A stretch of 25,070 nucleotides of DNA, taken from contig CAZHNG010000059.1 in the NCBI GenBank assembly GCA_964533785.1, positions 1-25,070 on the forward strand, given 5' to 3'. Origin of the DNA: JANQRV01 sp964533785 (GTDB lineage Bacteria > Bacteroidota > Bacteroidia > Chitinophagales > Saprospiraceae). Position 1 is the first letter of the stretch, and each line of letters starts with the position of its first letter. The notes under the pieces were generated by a model, which ran no database searches, had not been told where the DNA came from, and worked only from the letters and a program-made list of their open reading frames with translations. Shown piece by piece: positions 16,096-24,176 of the stretch. A program made the position numbers and the translations under genes.

Positions 16096-16297
16096 CGAAG
16101 ACACATTTTGATTTGTTAATGGGAAATGCCTTTTTTACAGAAAGTGACTTAGTAATGAAACAAGATTAAGGTAAAAAAGCGGGGGGCCTTTTGAAGTTGG
16201 AAAAAAGATAAAATTTCATAAATAGACTTGTCTAATACTTCTTTTGATAGCCTGCCAGAGAAAGTGAAAATTTCTTTTACCTCTGCACTCAAAAAAT

Positions 16298-16328
16298 TAA
16301 GTCGCATCATTTTACATGATACGACTTA
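16298..16328. repeat. inverted repeat / hairpin
   Basis: TAAGTCGCATCAT (16298-16310) pairs with ATGATACGACTTA (16316-16328) with one C/A mismatch and a 5-nt loop. On the minus strand it is followed by AATTTTTT, so it could also be a minus-strand terminator, although no minus-strand gene lies upstream of it. Confidence 0.75.
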
Positions 16329-16413
16329 CTACCAATGAATTATAATCCCATGAACAATTGTAAAAGAAAAATCAAATTTATTTTTTACCTAATTGTTTTT
16401 AAATTGTAGACTT

Positions 16414-16473
16414 TGCATTAAGGCGGTTTAGACTGGTTCCCACGCCAATCTGAACCGCCGCTGCATTTTTTTT
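16414..16473 (+). terminator. strong intrinsic terminator without an upstream gene
   Basis: The outer stem TGCA (16414-16417)/TGCA (16462-16465) and the inner stem GGCGGTTTAGA (16422-16432)/TCTGAACCGCC (16449-16459), extended by TGG/CCA, are followed directly by eight T (16466-16473). The inner stem has one T-G wobble and one mismatch before TGG/CCA. The other strand lacks a T-run, so it works in the plus direction. Confidence 0.7.
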
Positions 16474-16506
16474 AATTTTCCCGTGTACATGTCTAAAACA
16501 TCACTC

Positions 16507-16528
16507 GTTAGTTCTTTAACTAACTTTG
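16507..16528 (+). promoter_or_regulatory. hairpin overlapping a -7-like box, possible clpB promoter
   Basis: GTTAGTT-CTTT-AACTAAC (16507-16524) is a perfect 7-bp inverted repeat whose right arm overlaps TAACTTTG (16521-16528), an exact TAnnTTTG match. If used, clpB would have a leader of roughly 320 nt. A TTTGACA at 16535-16541 lies just downstream. No -33 element is obvious. Confidence 0.35.
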
Positions 16529-16656
16529 CTTTCGTTTGACAATACAATTATCTACATTTTTAGAGGTTCTAAAAAGGATAAAAAAGAACTATTGTGAAAA
16601 AAAAATCACCCTTAAACAACAAAAACCATTCTAAAAAAAGCATTTATTTACATTAT

Positions 16657-16678
16657 TGTGAAAATAAAATATTTCACA
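16657..16678. repeat. inverted repeat TGTGAAA-N8-TTTCACA upstream of clpB
   Basis: A perfect 7-bp inverted repeat with an 8-bp AT spacer, 180 bp before the clpB start. It superficially resembles CRP/FNR half sites, but the TGTGA-TCACA spacing is 12 rather than 6. It is a possible operator or hairpin. Confidence 0.5.
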
Positions 16679-16802
16679 GCAAAAAAAAACTGCGCATTTC
16701 AAGACTATTTAATTGCATTTTCGGGATAATTTTAATGAAGGATATCCTGTTTGCCGTCTTCCATCAAGAAATTTTCCTGTTTCATCTGAAAAATTTCTAT
16801 CT

Positions 16803-16817
16803 TCCTTGTTACAAGGA
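16803..16817. promoter_or_regulatory. perfect palindrome just upstream of clpB
   Basis: TCCTTGT-T-ACAAGGA: seven perfectly paired positions around one central base, 41 bp before the clpB ATG. It is a candidate operator for stress control of clpB. It does not match CIRCE (TTAGCACTC-N9-GAGTGCTAA). Confidence 0.45.
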
Positions 16818-16858
16818 CAATCTTGCAGCTAAATTGAATTGATAAAGAAAAGTAGAAA

Positions 16859-19651
16859 ATGACCTACGACAATTTCACTACAAAATCACAGGAATCCATT
16901 CTAAAGGCTCAGCAAATAGCGGCAGCGCTTAACCAACAACAAGTAGGAACTGAACATCTGATTCGGGGGCTTTTAGAAACTGATGAAAACGTAACTTCTT
17001 TTTTGCTCAATAAAATGGAAGTAGATGCTGCTTTATTGAAGCAAAAGCTCAATGTAGCCATAGCCGCCTACCCAAAGGTGAAAGGCACAGACAAGCAATT
17101 CCTGACTAATGACGCTAACCGCGCTTTATCAAGAGCAAAAAAAATGCTCAAAGACTTTGGCGATGAATATATTTCAATTGAATTAATCCTCTTAGGGGTG
17201 CTGCAGGGTACCGATGAAGGTGCCAAAATATTGAAATCGGTGGGCGCAAAAGAAAATAGATTGCGAGATGCCATCGCCGAATTGCGCAAAGGCCGCAAAG
17301 TGACTGACCAAAGTACCGAAGAATCATATAATGCCCTAAAGAAATATGCCGTCAATCTTAATGAGGAGGCTGAGTCGGGGAAACTGGACCCCATCATTGG
17401 CAGAGATGAAGAAATCAGAAGAGTACTACACATCCTTTCAAGAAGAAAGAAAAACAACCCCATTCTTGTTGGGGAGCCCGGTGTTGGGAAAACCGCGATT
17501 GTTGAGGGCATTGCCTGGCGAATTGTAAAGCAAGATGTTCCTGAAAACCTTCGTTCAAAGAAAATTTATGTTCTCGACCTAGCCGCCCTGGTCGCAGGGG
17601 CTAAATACAAAGGCGAGTTTGAGGAGCGCCTAAAAGGAGTGATCAAAGAGGTGACTTCCTCCAACGGGGAAACGATCCTATTCATTGATGAAATTCATAC
17701 CCTTATTGGTGCAGGAGGAGGACAAGGAGCTATTGATGCAGCAAATATTCTGAAACCTGCCCTGGCCCGTGGTGAACTGCGAACCATTGGCGCAACCACC
17801 CTCGATGAATACCAGAAATATTTCGAGAAAGATAAAGCGCTGGTCCGCCGTTTTCAAACTGTTTATATTGATGAACCCAGTGTTGAAGATACCATTTCTA
17901 TTTTAAGAGGCTTACAGGAAAGATACGAAGTTTACCACAAAATTGAGATCCTCGATGAAGCGTTAATTGCTGCTGCTGAATTGTCTCACCGCTATGTGAC
18001 TGATCGGTTTCTGCCTGACAAGGCTATCGACCTTATTGACGAAGCTGCTGCGAAACTCCGGCTGGAGTTAGATTCGGTACCCGATGAAGTAGATGCTTGG
18101 GATCGCAGAGTGCGGCAGCTGGAAATCGAACGCGAAGCCATTAAAAGAGAGAAAAACGAAGCCAATCTCAAGATCATCAATGAGCAAATCGCCAATGCCC
18201 GCGAAAAAAGAGATTCTATCCGTGCTGCCTGGTCGAATGAAAAAGAAATGATCGACACGGTACAAAATATCAAGAAAAAACTGGAAGAATTAGAAATAGC
18301 TGCGGCAAAAGCAGAACGCCATAGCGATTATGAGACAGTTGCCAAGATCCGCTACGGAGAAATGCAAGAACAACAAAACCTGCTCAAAGATGCTGAAGCG
18401 AAACTGGACAACCTGGTAGAAGAAAAACGTTTCACCAACGAAGAAGTTACGGCTAATGATATTGCCGATATTGTTGCCCGGTGGACGGGTATTCCCGTAG
18501 CCAAAATGCTACAAAGCGAAAAAGAAAAGTTAATGCACTTGGAAGCAGAAATTGGTGAACGTCTCATCGGCCAGGATGAAGCCGTCCGGGCAGTTTCTGA
18601 TGCCGTTCGCCGCAGCAGAGCAGGCCTGCAGGATGCCGACCGGCCTATTGGTTCTTTTATCTTCTTAGGACCTACTGGAGTGGGTAAAACAGAATTGGCC
18701 AAAACCCTTGCCGAAGTACTTTTTGATGATGAGAAAGCCATTACCCGCATTGATATGAGTGAATACCAGGAGCGACATTCTGTTTCGCGATTAGTAGGTG
18801 CTCCTCCCGGATATGTAGGATACGACGAAGGCGGCCAACTCACTGAAGCGGTACGACGTAAACCTTATTCAATCATTTTGTTAGATGAAATTGAAAAAGC
18901 CCACCCTGACACCTTTAATACCTTACTACAGGTACTGGACGACGGCCGTCTTACGGATAACAAAGGCAGGGTCGCCAATTTTAAAAACACGATCATCATC
19001 ATGACTTCTAATATAGGGTCAGATGTCATCCTCGAAAATTTTGAAGACCTGGATGTAATAGGACCAGACAAATACGACGAAATCCTGGAAACAACGGAGG
19101 AAGAAGTATTCGGAATGTTGAAAGATCACCTTCGTCCTGAGTTCATCAACCGGATCGACGAAATCATCATGTTCACACCATTGTCCAGAAAAGAGTTGCA
19201 CCAGATCCTGCTTTTATTAATGAAGAAAATAGACAAGATGCTTGGCCGCCAGGGTATTGATGTCATGCTGAGTGAGCAAGCATTGGATTGGCTGGCCGAT
19301 ATGGGCTACGAACCACAGTTTGGTGCTCGTCCTTTAAAGCGGGTGCTTCAACGTGAGGTAATCAATGAACTCTCCAAACTGGTTATTTCCGGTGAATTTA
19401 CTGCGGGAGACATGATTTACGTGGATGCAAAAGACGATGACCTTACTTTTTCTAAAGAACCCTTTGCAGGAGCCAATCCCCCTGAAAAGAAAGATACTAC
19501 TGAAAAAAAAAGTAAAAACAATACCGTAGCGAAAGAAAAGGAAGAAAGCCAAGAGGCTGCAGAAAGGTTAAAACAAATTGAGGAGCTCAGAAAAGCGACC
19601 AAAGACTTAGAAGATGCCATTAAAGACTTAGATGGTGATGGTGATGAATGA
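16859..19651 (+). CDS. clpB: ATP-dependent chaperone (disaggregase) ClpB
   Basis: Cytoplasmic AAA+ hexamer that, with DnaK, pulls proteins out of aggregates after stress. Seen in order: Clp N-domain repeats (about 1-145), first AAA+ module with Walker A GEPGVGKT (205-212) and Walker B ILFIDEIH, the coiled-coil M domain (about 410-530) that separates ClpB from ClpA/ClpC, and the second AAA+ module with Walker A GPTGVGKT (604-611), IILLDEIEKAH and the C-terminal small domain with GYEPQFGARPLKR. At 930 residues it is about 60 longer than usual (857-870): residues 868-930 are a Lys/Glu-rich tail with a heptad-like stretch (ERLKQIEELRKATKDLED) ending DLDGDGDE. The start ATG follows AAGAAAAGTAGAAA. 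The unusual leader suggests regulated expression. Confidence 0.97.
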   Translation: MTYDNFTTKSQESILKAQQIAAALNQQQVGTEHLIRGLLETDENVTSFLLNKMEVDAALLKQKLNVAIAAYPKVKGTDKQFLTNDANRALSRAKKMLKDFGDEYISIELILLGVLQGTDEGAKILKSVGAKENRLRDAIAELRKGRKVTDQSTEESYNALKKYAVNLNEEAESGKLDPIIGRDEEIRRVLHILSRRKKNNPILVGEPGVGKTAIVEGIAWRIVKQDVPENLRSKKIYVLDLAALVAGAKYKGEFEERLKGVIKEVTSSNGETILFIDEIHTLIGAGGGQGAIDAANILKPALARGELRTIGATTLDEYQKYFEKDKALVRRFQTVYIDEPSVEDTISILRGLQERYEVYHKIEILDEALIAAAELSHRYVTDRFLPDKAIDLIDEAAAKLRLELDSVPDEVDAWDRRVRQLEIEREAIKREKNEANLKIINEQIANAREKRDSIRAAWSNEKEMIDTVQNIKKKLEELEIAAAKAERHSDYETVAKIRYGEMQEQQNLLKDAEAKLDNLVEEKRFTNEEVTANDIADIVARWTGIPVAKMLQSEKEKLMHLEAEIGERLIGQDEAVRAVSDAVRRSRAGLQDADRPIGSFIFLGPTGVGKTELAKTLAEVLFDDEKAITRIDMSEYQERHSVSRLVGAPPGYVGYDEGGQLTEAVRRKPYSIILLDEIEKAHPDTFNTLLQVLDDGRLTDNKGRVANFKNTIIIMTSNIGSDVILENFEDLDVIGPDKYDEILETTEEEVFGMLKDHLRPEFINRIDEIIMFTPLSRKELHQILLLLMKKIDKMLGRQGIDVMLSEQALDWLADMGYEPQFGARPLKRVLQREVINELSKLVISGEFTAGDMIYVDAKDDDLTFSKEPFAGANPPEKKDTTEKKSKNNTVAKEKEESQEAAERLKQIEELRKATKDLEDAIKDLDGDGDE

Positions 19652-19688
19652 TTGGCAATTTTCCTCTCAGTTCGCATCATGAAGAAGG

Positions 19689-19910
19689 TTATGAAAGTAT
19701 TTCATTTTGTAATTCATCTTCGGAAGACAAATAAATTCTAAGAGGGGATTTAACCGGATTGCTAAGCAGCAAAACTGATTGCACAGAATCCCGAGACAAG
19801 AACTCAACAGTCTTGCTTTGAAATTGAGACAACTTTTCTTTGGGTACTTTCATGGAAGTCTGGCAGCCAAAAGAACAAAGAACCAAGAAAATGAAACAAA
19901 ACCTTTTCAA
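19689..19910 (-). CDS. small lipoprotein-like hypothetical protein, possibly a truncated remnant
   Basis: 73 residues beginning MKRFCFIFLVLCSFGC, a basic start plus hydrophobic core and a Cys at 16 that could be lipidated, although Ser at -3 is atypical. The rest includes FLSRDSVQSVLLLSNPVKSP, which looks like the start of a beta-rich secreted domain, then stops. It lies 32 bp after the thrS stop on the same strand and only 37 bp from the clpB stop, so there is no room for a longer domain. It may be a genuine small lipoprotein or the 5' end of a gene whose remainder was deleted. I recognise no family. Confidence 0.5.
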   Translation of the reverse strand: MKRFCFIFLVLCSFGCQTSMKVPKEKLSQFQSKTVEFLSRDSVQSVLLLSNPVKSPLRIYLSSEDELQNEILS

Positions 19911-19942
19911 AACTAAATGTTGACCGTTTGTGAAATCATATT

Positions 19943-21862
19943 TTAGAGTTGTTCCTGAAAATAGTCTTCAAATTCCTCAACTTTCATCGTTCCGACATCT
20001 CCTTCTCCTTGTTTACGGACTGCTACGGCTTCATTTTCAACTTCTTTTTCGCCAATGACCAGCATGAATGGGATCTTTTTCAATTCCGTATCCCTGATTT
20101 TCTTTCCAATGGTTTCATTACGATCATCGATAAACCCACGAATATCTTTAGTTGCCAGACGATCCAGTAATTTTTTACTGTAGTTTACAAACTTATCGCT
20201 GATTGGTAGGATGGCATATTGCTCAGGCATCAACCAGAGCGGGAATTTACCTGCCGTATGTTCTATTAATATGCTTATGAACCGTTCCAAAGAACCAAAA
20301 GGAGCACGATGAATCATAACCGGACGATGAGTTGTATTGTCCGAACCGACGTATTCAAGGTTAAATCGTTCCGGAAGGTTATAATCAACTTGTATGGTAC
20401 CTAATTGCCAGGAACGATTCAGGGCATCTTTCACCATAAAGTCCAGTTTAGGACCATAAAATGCGGCCTCCCCCAATTCGGTAACCGTATTCAGGCCGAC
20501 CTCCTTAGTAGCTTCGATGATCGCTCTTTCTGCATTCTCCCAATTCTCATCCGAACCAATGTATTTATCAGGATTTTGGGGATCGCGTAAGGATATTTGA
20601 GCGGTAAAATCTTCGAATCCCATCTTTGATAAAACTACGGTCGTAAGATCCAGAACATTTAGAAACTCATCTTTCAGCTGTTCTTGTGTGCAAAAAATAT
20701 GCGCATCATCTTGTGTAAAGCCGCGAACTCTTGATAAGCCATGCAATTCACCGCTTTGTTCGTACCGGTAAACAGTTCCGAATTCGGCTATCCGTAGTGG
20801 CAATTCTTTGTAGGAATGAGGGCGGTGTGCATAGATCTCACAATGATGTGGGCAATTCATCGGCTTTAGCAAAAACTCCTCCCCTTCTCTTGGCGTTTCA
20901 ATGGGCCTAAAACTGTCTTCCCCATACTTTTCATAATGTCCGGAAGTCATATAAAGTTCCTTCTTTCCGATATGAGGAGTAGTGACGAGTTGATACCCTC
21001 TTTTTACTTGTTCTTCTTGCAAAAAATCCATCAACCTTTCCCTCAGCGCATTTCCTTTGGGTAACCAAATGGGTAGACCAGCCCCTACCCTTTCTGAAAA
21101 CATAAAAAGCTCAAGTTCTGCTCCGATCTTTCGATGATCCCGTTTTTTTGCTTCCTCAATTAAATGTAGATGTTCCTTCAATTCCTTTTGTTTTGGAAAG
21201 GAAACACCGTATACACGGGTCATTTGAGGCCTATTCTCATCACCCCTCCAAAATGCTCCCGCTAGGCTCATCAGTTTAACAGCCTTTATCTTACCCGTAT
21301 CTGGAATATGTGGACCGCGACATAGGTCAACAAAATCGCCCTGTTCATAAAAGGTGATGGTTCCATCTTCGAGTTCTTCAATCAACTCCAATTTATATTC
21401 ATCGCCTTTTTCTTCAAAATAGGCTACTGCGTCAGCTTTACTGACCTCTCTGCGTTTATATTCATTTTTTTGCTTAGCCAGTTCCAGCATTTTTTGCTCG
21501 ATCTTAGCAAAATCGTTGGAGGATAACTGTTTATCACCAGTATCAACATCATAATAAAACCCAGTATCAATAGCTGGTCCGATTCCGAATTTGATCCCAG
21601 GATATAACGCTTCGAGCGCTTCTGCCAGTAAGTGTGCGGAAGAATGCCAGAAAGTGGCTTTCCCTTCTTTATCTTTCCAGGTTAACAATTCAAGTGTAGC
21701 ATCCTGGTTAATCGGGCGTGTGGCATCCCAAACTTCATTATTCACTTTGGCAGAAAGTACATTCCTTGCCAGTCCTTCACTGATTGATCTGGCTATTTCT
21801 AAAGCAGTTGTACCCTTTTCGTACTGCCGCACTTTACCATCCGGAAAAGTAATATTGATCAT
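19943..21862 (-). CDS. thrS: threonine--tRNA ligase
   Basis: Class II aminoacyl-tRNA synthetase charging tRNA-Thr. At 639 residues it is full length. Seen: N-terminal TGS domain (about 1-60), the editing domain with HSSAH (73-77) and VDLCRGPH, the catalytic core with LKPMNCPHHCEIY (zinc ligand Cys), YRYEQSGELHGLSRVRGFTQDD (motif 2), the motif 3 region MIHRAPFGSLERFISILIEH, and the anticodon-binding domain at the C-terminus ending in IGEKEVENEAVAVR. It begins 105 bp downstream of the terminator closing the DUF3078 gene, so it should have its own promoter in 21863-21960, where I found no exact -7 box. Bacteroidota often place infC, rpmI and rplT after thrS, but here a small lipoprotein ORF follows instead. 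Confidence 0.98.
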   Translation of the reverse strand: MINITFPDGKVRQYEKGTTALEIARSISEGLARNVLSAKVNNEVWDATRPINQDATLELLTWKDKEGKATFWHSSAHLLAEALEALYPGIKFGIGPAIDTGFYYDVDTGDKQLSSNDFAKIEQKMLELAKQKNEYKRREVSKADAVAYFEEKGDEYKLELIEELEDGTITFYEQGDFVDLCRGPHIPDTGKIKAVKLMSLAGAFWRGDENRPQMTRVYGVSFPKQKELKEHLHLIEEAKKRDHRKIGAELELFMFSERVGAGLPIWLPKGNALRERLMDFLQEEQVKRGYQLVTTPHIGKKELYMTSGHYEKYGEDSFRPIETPREGEEFLLKPMNCPHHCEIYAHRPHSYKELPLRIAEFGTVYRYEQSGELHGLSRVRGFTQDDAHIFCTQEQLKDEFLNVLDLTTVVLSKMGFEDFTAQISLRDPQNPDKYIGSDENWENAERAIIEATKEVGLNTVTELGEAAFYGPKLDFMVKDALNRSWQLGTIQVDYNLPERFNLEYVGSDNTTHRPVMIHRAPFGSLERFISILIEHTAGKFPLWLMPEQYAILPISDKFVNYSKKLLDRLATKDIRGFIDDRNETIGKKIRDTELKKIPFMLVIGEKEVENEAVAVRKQGEGDVGTMKVEEFEDYFQEQL

Positions 21863-21966
21863 TTTGTTATTTTTTCTTTCTATTGAAATTCAAATACGCA
21901 AACTTTTCATGAATAGTTCGCTAAAGGGTTGCTAAAATAATTTTTTTGGTGGAGGTTTAAAACAAA

Positions 21967-21999
21967 AAACCACCTGGAATATCTTTTTCCAGGTGGTTT
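21967..21999 (-). terminator. strong intrinsic terminator after the DUF3078 gene
   Basis: AAACCACCTGGAA (21967-21979) and TTCCAGGTGGTTT (21987-21999) make a perfect 13-bp stem with a 7-nt loop. On the minus strand it runs into TTTTTTGTTTT, 58 bp after the DUF3078 stop. It isolates thrS from the upstream genes. Confidence 0.92.
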
Positions 22000-22057
22000 G
22001 CATTTCTTTTTGAAATAAACAGAGCCCACTTCGTAGTAAAGAATATTTCTTGATTTT

Positions 22058-22987
22058 TTACAAACTATATGTCAATCCAACAACATAATAGGTTTGTAAA
22101 GGATTGTCTGTTTCCTCTTTTGCAGCTGCTTCTTGTTTATTACTTCTCAATCCAAGCTCCAGGCCTACTCCCACTTTCTTAAAAGCTTGAAAAGCAACAC
22201 CATTTACCCAAGTCCAATTGGTCAAATCAGACTCTTTATAGCTTAGGAACAAAGATAAATTTGATCTCCAGTTGACACCCGTTAAAACTTCTTTGGTGTA
22301 ATCAGCTACAACTTTTGCTCCAAGGGAAGACTCAAAAGAATCTCCTTCTTCAGCGAAAACAAAATTGTAGTTTAATGGATGCATAACGATAACCAAGTTG
22401 GTAACGGGAGTCCAGGTAGCTCCTATACCAAGGTCTAAATAACCGGGATTATTGAAGTTTTCCAAAAAAGTACTACGATATTCCCCTAAAGTAGAAATGG
22501 CGAATTTTTCTGATAATTTATATCCAAACAATGAGGTCATATTGATGACATCAGGGGATTTTAACTCCGTTTCTTCAATAATATTTCCATCACTATCTTT
22601 ATTTCTTAATCTGGAAATACCAACATTGAGGTTTCCTGCATTGCGCCAGAAAGTTTTCGGAGTAATATAATTTGCAAAAGCATTAGCACTGAAGGTAACC
22701 CCAATAGCAGATGAATTTGGGCGTTCACGGGCAAACCAATCGTTGAACCCGTTTAGATTCGCTCCTATTATACCAAAAGCGCCTGTCTCCCAACGAGGAA
22801 AAACCAGGAGTTGATTGTTTATGCCGGCAATTTCGCTTTTTAGATTAGCTATTTGTGCTTCCAACTCTGCCAGTTGCTCTTGTTTTTCCGCTTTATCGGC
22901 TCGCAGTTCTTCTTCTGTTTGAGCTGTGGCGGAAATGATAAAGATACCCCATAAAAGAGTGAATAGTAATAATTTTTTGTAATACAT
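22058..22987 (-). CDS. DUF3078-like outer-membrane beta-barrel protein with N-terminal coiled coil
   Basis: 309 residues. A signal peptide (about 1-22, ending ATAQ) precedes a short coiled coil of Glu/Lys/Leu heptads (about 25-58, LAELEAQIANLKSEIAGIN). The remainder looks like alternating beta strands with aromatic residues and ends LQTYYVVGLTYSL, with the C-terminal hydrophobic/aromatic pattern of outer-membrane proteins. The pattern of segments (NLNGFNDWF, WRNAGNLNVGISRL, SPDVINMTSLFGYKLS) resembles DUF3078, although the usual NWaaGG motif is degenerate. The coiled coil may reach to peptidoglycan or trimerise; that is inference. It lies 65 bp after the MscS-like gene on the same strand and is closed by a strong terminator. 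Confidence 0.75.
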   Translation of the reverse strand: MYYKKLLLFTLLWGIFIISATAQTEEELRADKAEKQEQLAELEAQIANLKSEIAGINNQLLVFPRWETGAFGIIGANLNGFNDWFARERPNSSAIGVTFSANAFANYITPKTFWRNAGNLNVGISRLRNKDSDGNIIEETELKSPDVINMTSLFGYKLSEKFAISTLGEYRSTFLENFNNPGYLDLGIGATWTPVTNLVIVMHPLNYNFVFAEEGDSFESSLGAKVVADYTKEVLTGVNWRSNLSLFLSYKESDLTNWTWVNGVAFQAFKKVGVGLELGLRSNKQEAAAKEETDNPLQTYYVVGLTYSL

Positions 22988-23052
22988 TGTTGACCGATTT
23001 TATTGTTTGATTTGTCTTTCTATGGGCTAGATGAAGTTTTCCTTACGAAAAG

Positions 23053-23859
23053 CTAATCAAATATTTCAAGGGCATGAGAAGTAAGCCTGCTCAATGGCAT
23101 AACAATTTTGCTTTTTTCAGATTGAATGGTGAAAGTAGTAGAACCAATTTCGATCACCTGCCCCCTTTTACCATCGATCTGAATTTCGTTTCCAATTTTA
23201 ATCTTATTCTTATTATAAAAGGATGAAATAAAATTCGACGCCAGTTCCCTCGAAGCAAAACCGTAACCGATAGCAAAAGCAAATACAATACCACCAAGCA
23301 CAATGGATATATTATCCTGAATGAACTCTGTATTAATCCTGGCTTGAGTCAGGGTAACCATTAGTACGTTGATGAAAACAAAATAGAATACGAGGTTACT
23401 AATAAGCCCGGCAGCTGGAATGGCAAGCGAAGAACAAGTGGTAAATACGAGCTTTTTTAAAGCATCAGCAACAAAAAGACCGATAACGAATACGATCATT
23501 GCCGACATCAAGATGGGAATGTAATTCAAAATATTGATCAGCATGTCTGAGGCGGCTTTAATCTGTAAAGCCTCAGTAGCTGCAACGAGAAATACGAAAA
23601 GGAAAAAATAATACACTACTTTTGAAAGAATAACACTGGGAACGATATTGATATTAGAACTACCGATCAGATCAATATTATTCAGTCTTTCTGCTAGCTT
23701 ATCAACTTTTAATCCTTTGAGAAGCCTTTTGACCAGGCCAGAAACAAACCGAGCGATCAGCCAACCGGCGAAAAGGAGTACAATTGCCTTCAGGATATTC
23801 GGAATAGCTCCCATTAATTGGCTTCCCAATTTTTGAAATTCATCTGAAAAAAATTCCAT
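23053..23859 (-). CDS. small MscS-family mechanosensitive channel-like protein
   Basis: 268 residues with about four or five hydrophobic segments (near 18-40, 75-95, 108-130, 150-170 and 185-205). The pore-lining helix motif GYGFASRELASNFISSFY is followed by a short soluble beta domain (IGNEIQIDGKRGQVIEIG, ending VMPLSRLTSHALEIFD) typical of MscS. The large C-terminal cage of E. coli MscS is missing, as in the 'TM helix' type small channels. The expected role is ion release on hypo-osmotic shock. It is the third gene after an ECF sigma factor and an 88-residue protein, with 27 bp to the latter, so its expression is probably controlled by that sigma factor. Confidence 0.9.
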   Translation of the reverse strand: MEFFSDEFQKLGSQLMGAIPNILKAIVLLFAGWLIARFVSGLVKRLLKGLKVDKLAERLNNIDLIGSSNINIVPSVILSKVVYYFFLFVFLVAATEALQIKAASDMLINILNYIPILMSAMIVFVIGLFVADALKKLVFTTCSSLAIPAAGLISNLVFYFVFINVLMVTLTQARINTEFIQDNISIVLGGIVFAFAIGYGFASRELASNFISSFYNKNKIKIGNEIQIDGKRGQVIEIGSTTFTIQSEKSKIVMPLSRLTSHALEIFD

Positions 23860-23886
23860 AACAAAGGGTTTTTATAGTTTTGGTGT

Positions 23887-24153
23887 TCATTCTTCCTCTT
23901 CCTCCGGATTTTCAAACCCACTTCCAAATACCATCGGCATATCATTCTCGGATTCATTTTTCTGCTCCGCTCCACCCGAAAGTTCAATAAGCATTTGAAA
24001 CATTTTTGGAACGTACATATCGACCATTACTCCTATGAACTTAAACACCCCAAGTGTACCCCATATTCCATTTTTTATAGAATCTTGCTTTTCCTGGTTT
24101 AGCTGGGCTTCGTATTCTTCCAGGAGGCGTTCAAAATTGTTTTTCTCATTCAT
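23887..24153 (-). CDS. 88-residue hypothetical protein, amphipathic or membrane-associated
   Basis: An N-terminal acidic, helix-prone segment (FERLLEEYEAQLNQEKQDS), then a hydrophobic stretch of about residues 29-60 (GIWGTLGVFKFIGVMVDMYV) that could be membrane-bound, then an acidic tail ending in five Glu. I do not recognise the family. It begins 23 bp after the ECF sigma factor stop and precedes the MscS-like channel by 27 bp, so all three should share a transcript. The place right after an ECF sigma gene is where anti-sigma factors usually sit, but it lacks the HxxxCxxC zinc-binding anti-sigma motif. An unusual anti-sigma factor or a channel partner are the two guesses. Confidence 0.7.
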   Translation of the reverse strand: MNEKNNFERLLEEYEAQLNQEKQDSIKNGIWGTLGVFKFIGVMVDMYVPKMFQMLIELSGGAEQKNESENDMPMVFGSGFENPEEEEE

Positions 24154-24176
24154 AGTTTATGGTAACTGTGTCCTGT

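Larger units (their letters stand above)
16290..16473 (+). ncRNA. candidate small RNA ending at an orphan intrinsic terminator
   Basis: A plus-strand terminator at 16414-16473 has no ORF in front of it: the nearest upstream plus-strand gene ends at 15113 and a minus-strand gene lies between. Ahead of it are a 5' hairpin (16298-16328) and an AU-rich linker of about 85 nt, an arrangement common for bacterial sRNAs. The 5' end is a guess; TACCTCTG near 16279 is a one-mismatch -7 box. I do not recognise it as 6S, SRP, RNase P or tmRNA. It is supported only by structure. Confidence 0.35.
16064..16858. other. long gene-free divergent region between metF and clpB
   Basis: About 795 bp, AT-rich, with no convincing gene. 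In order it holds the metF -7 box (16088-16095), a loose inverted repeat CTTTTTTAC/GTAAAAAAG (16130-16138 and 16171-16179), a hairpin at 16298-16328, a strong plus-strand terminator-like hairpin at 16414-16473, a hairpin GTTAGTT/AACTAAC with a -7-like box (16507-16528), the inverted repeat TGTGAAA-N8-TTTCACA (16657-16678) and a perfect palindrome at 16803-16817. The 10-mer ATTGTGAAAA occurs at 16591 and 16654. This density of signals in a non-coding stretch suggests a small RNA plus a long, regulated clpB leader. Confidence 0.6.

Noticed and set aside
16594..16842. 82-codon plus-strand frame with a GTG start before clpB
   Set aside because: Lys/Asn/Phe-rich composition follows the AT-rich DNA, it overlaps an inverted repeat and a palindrome, and no domain or signal is recognisable.
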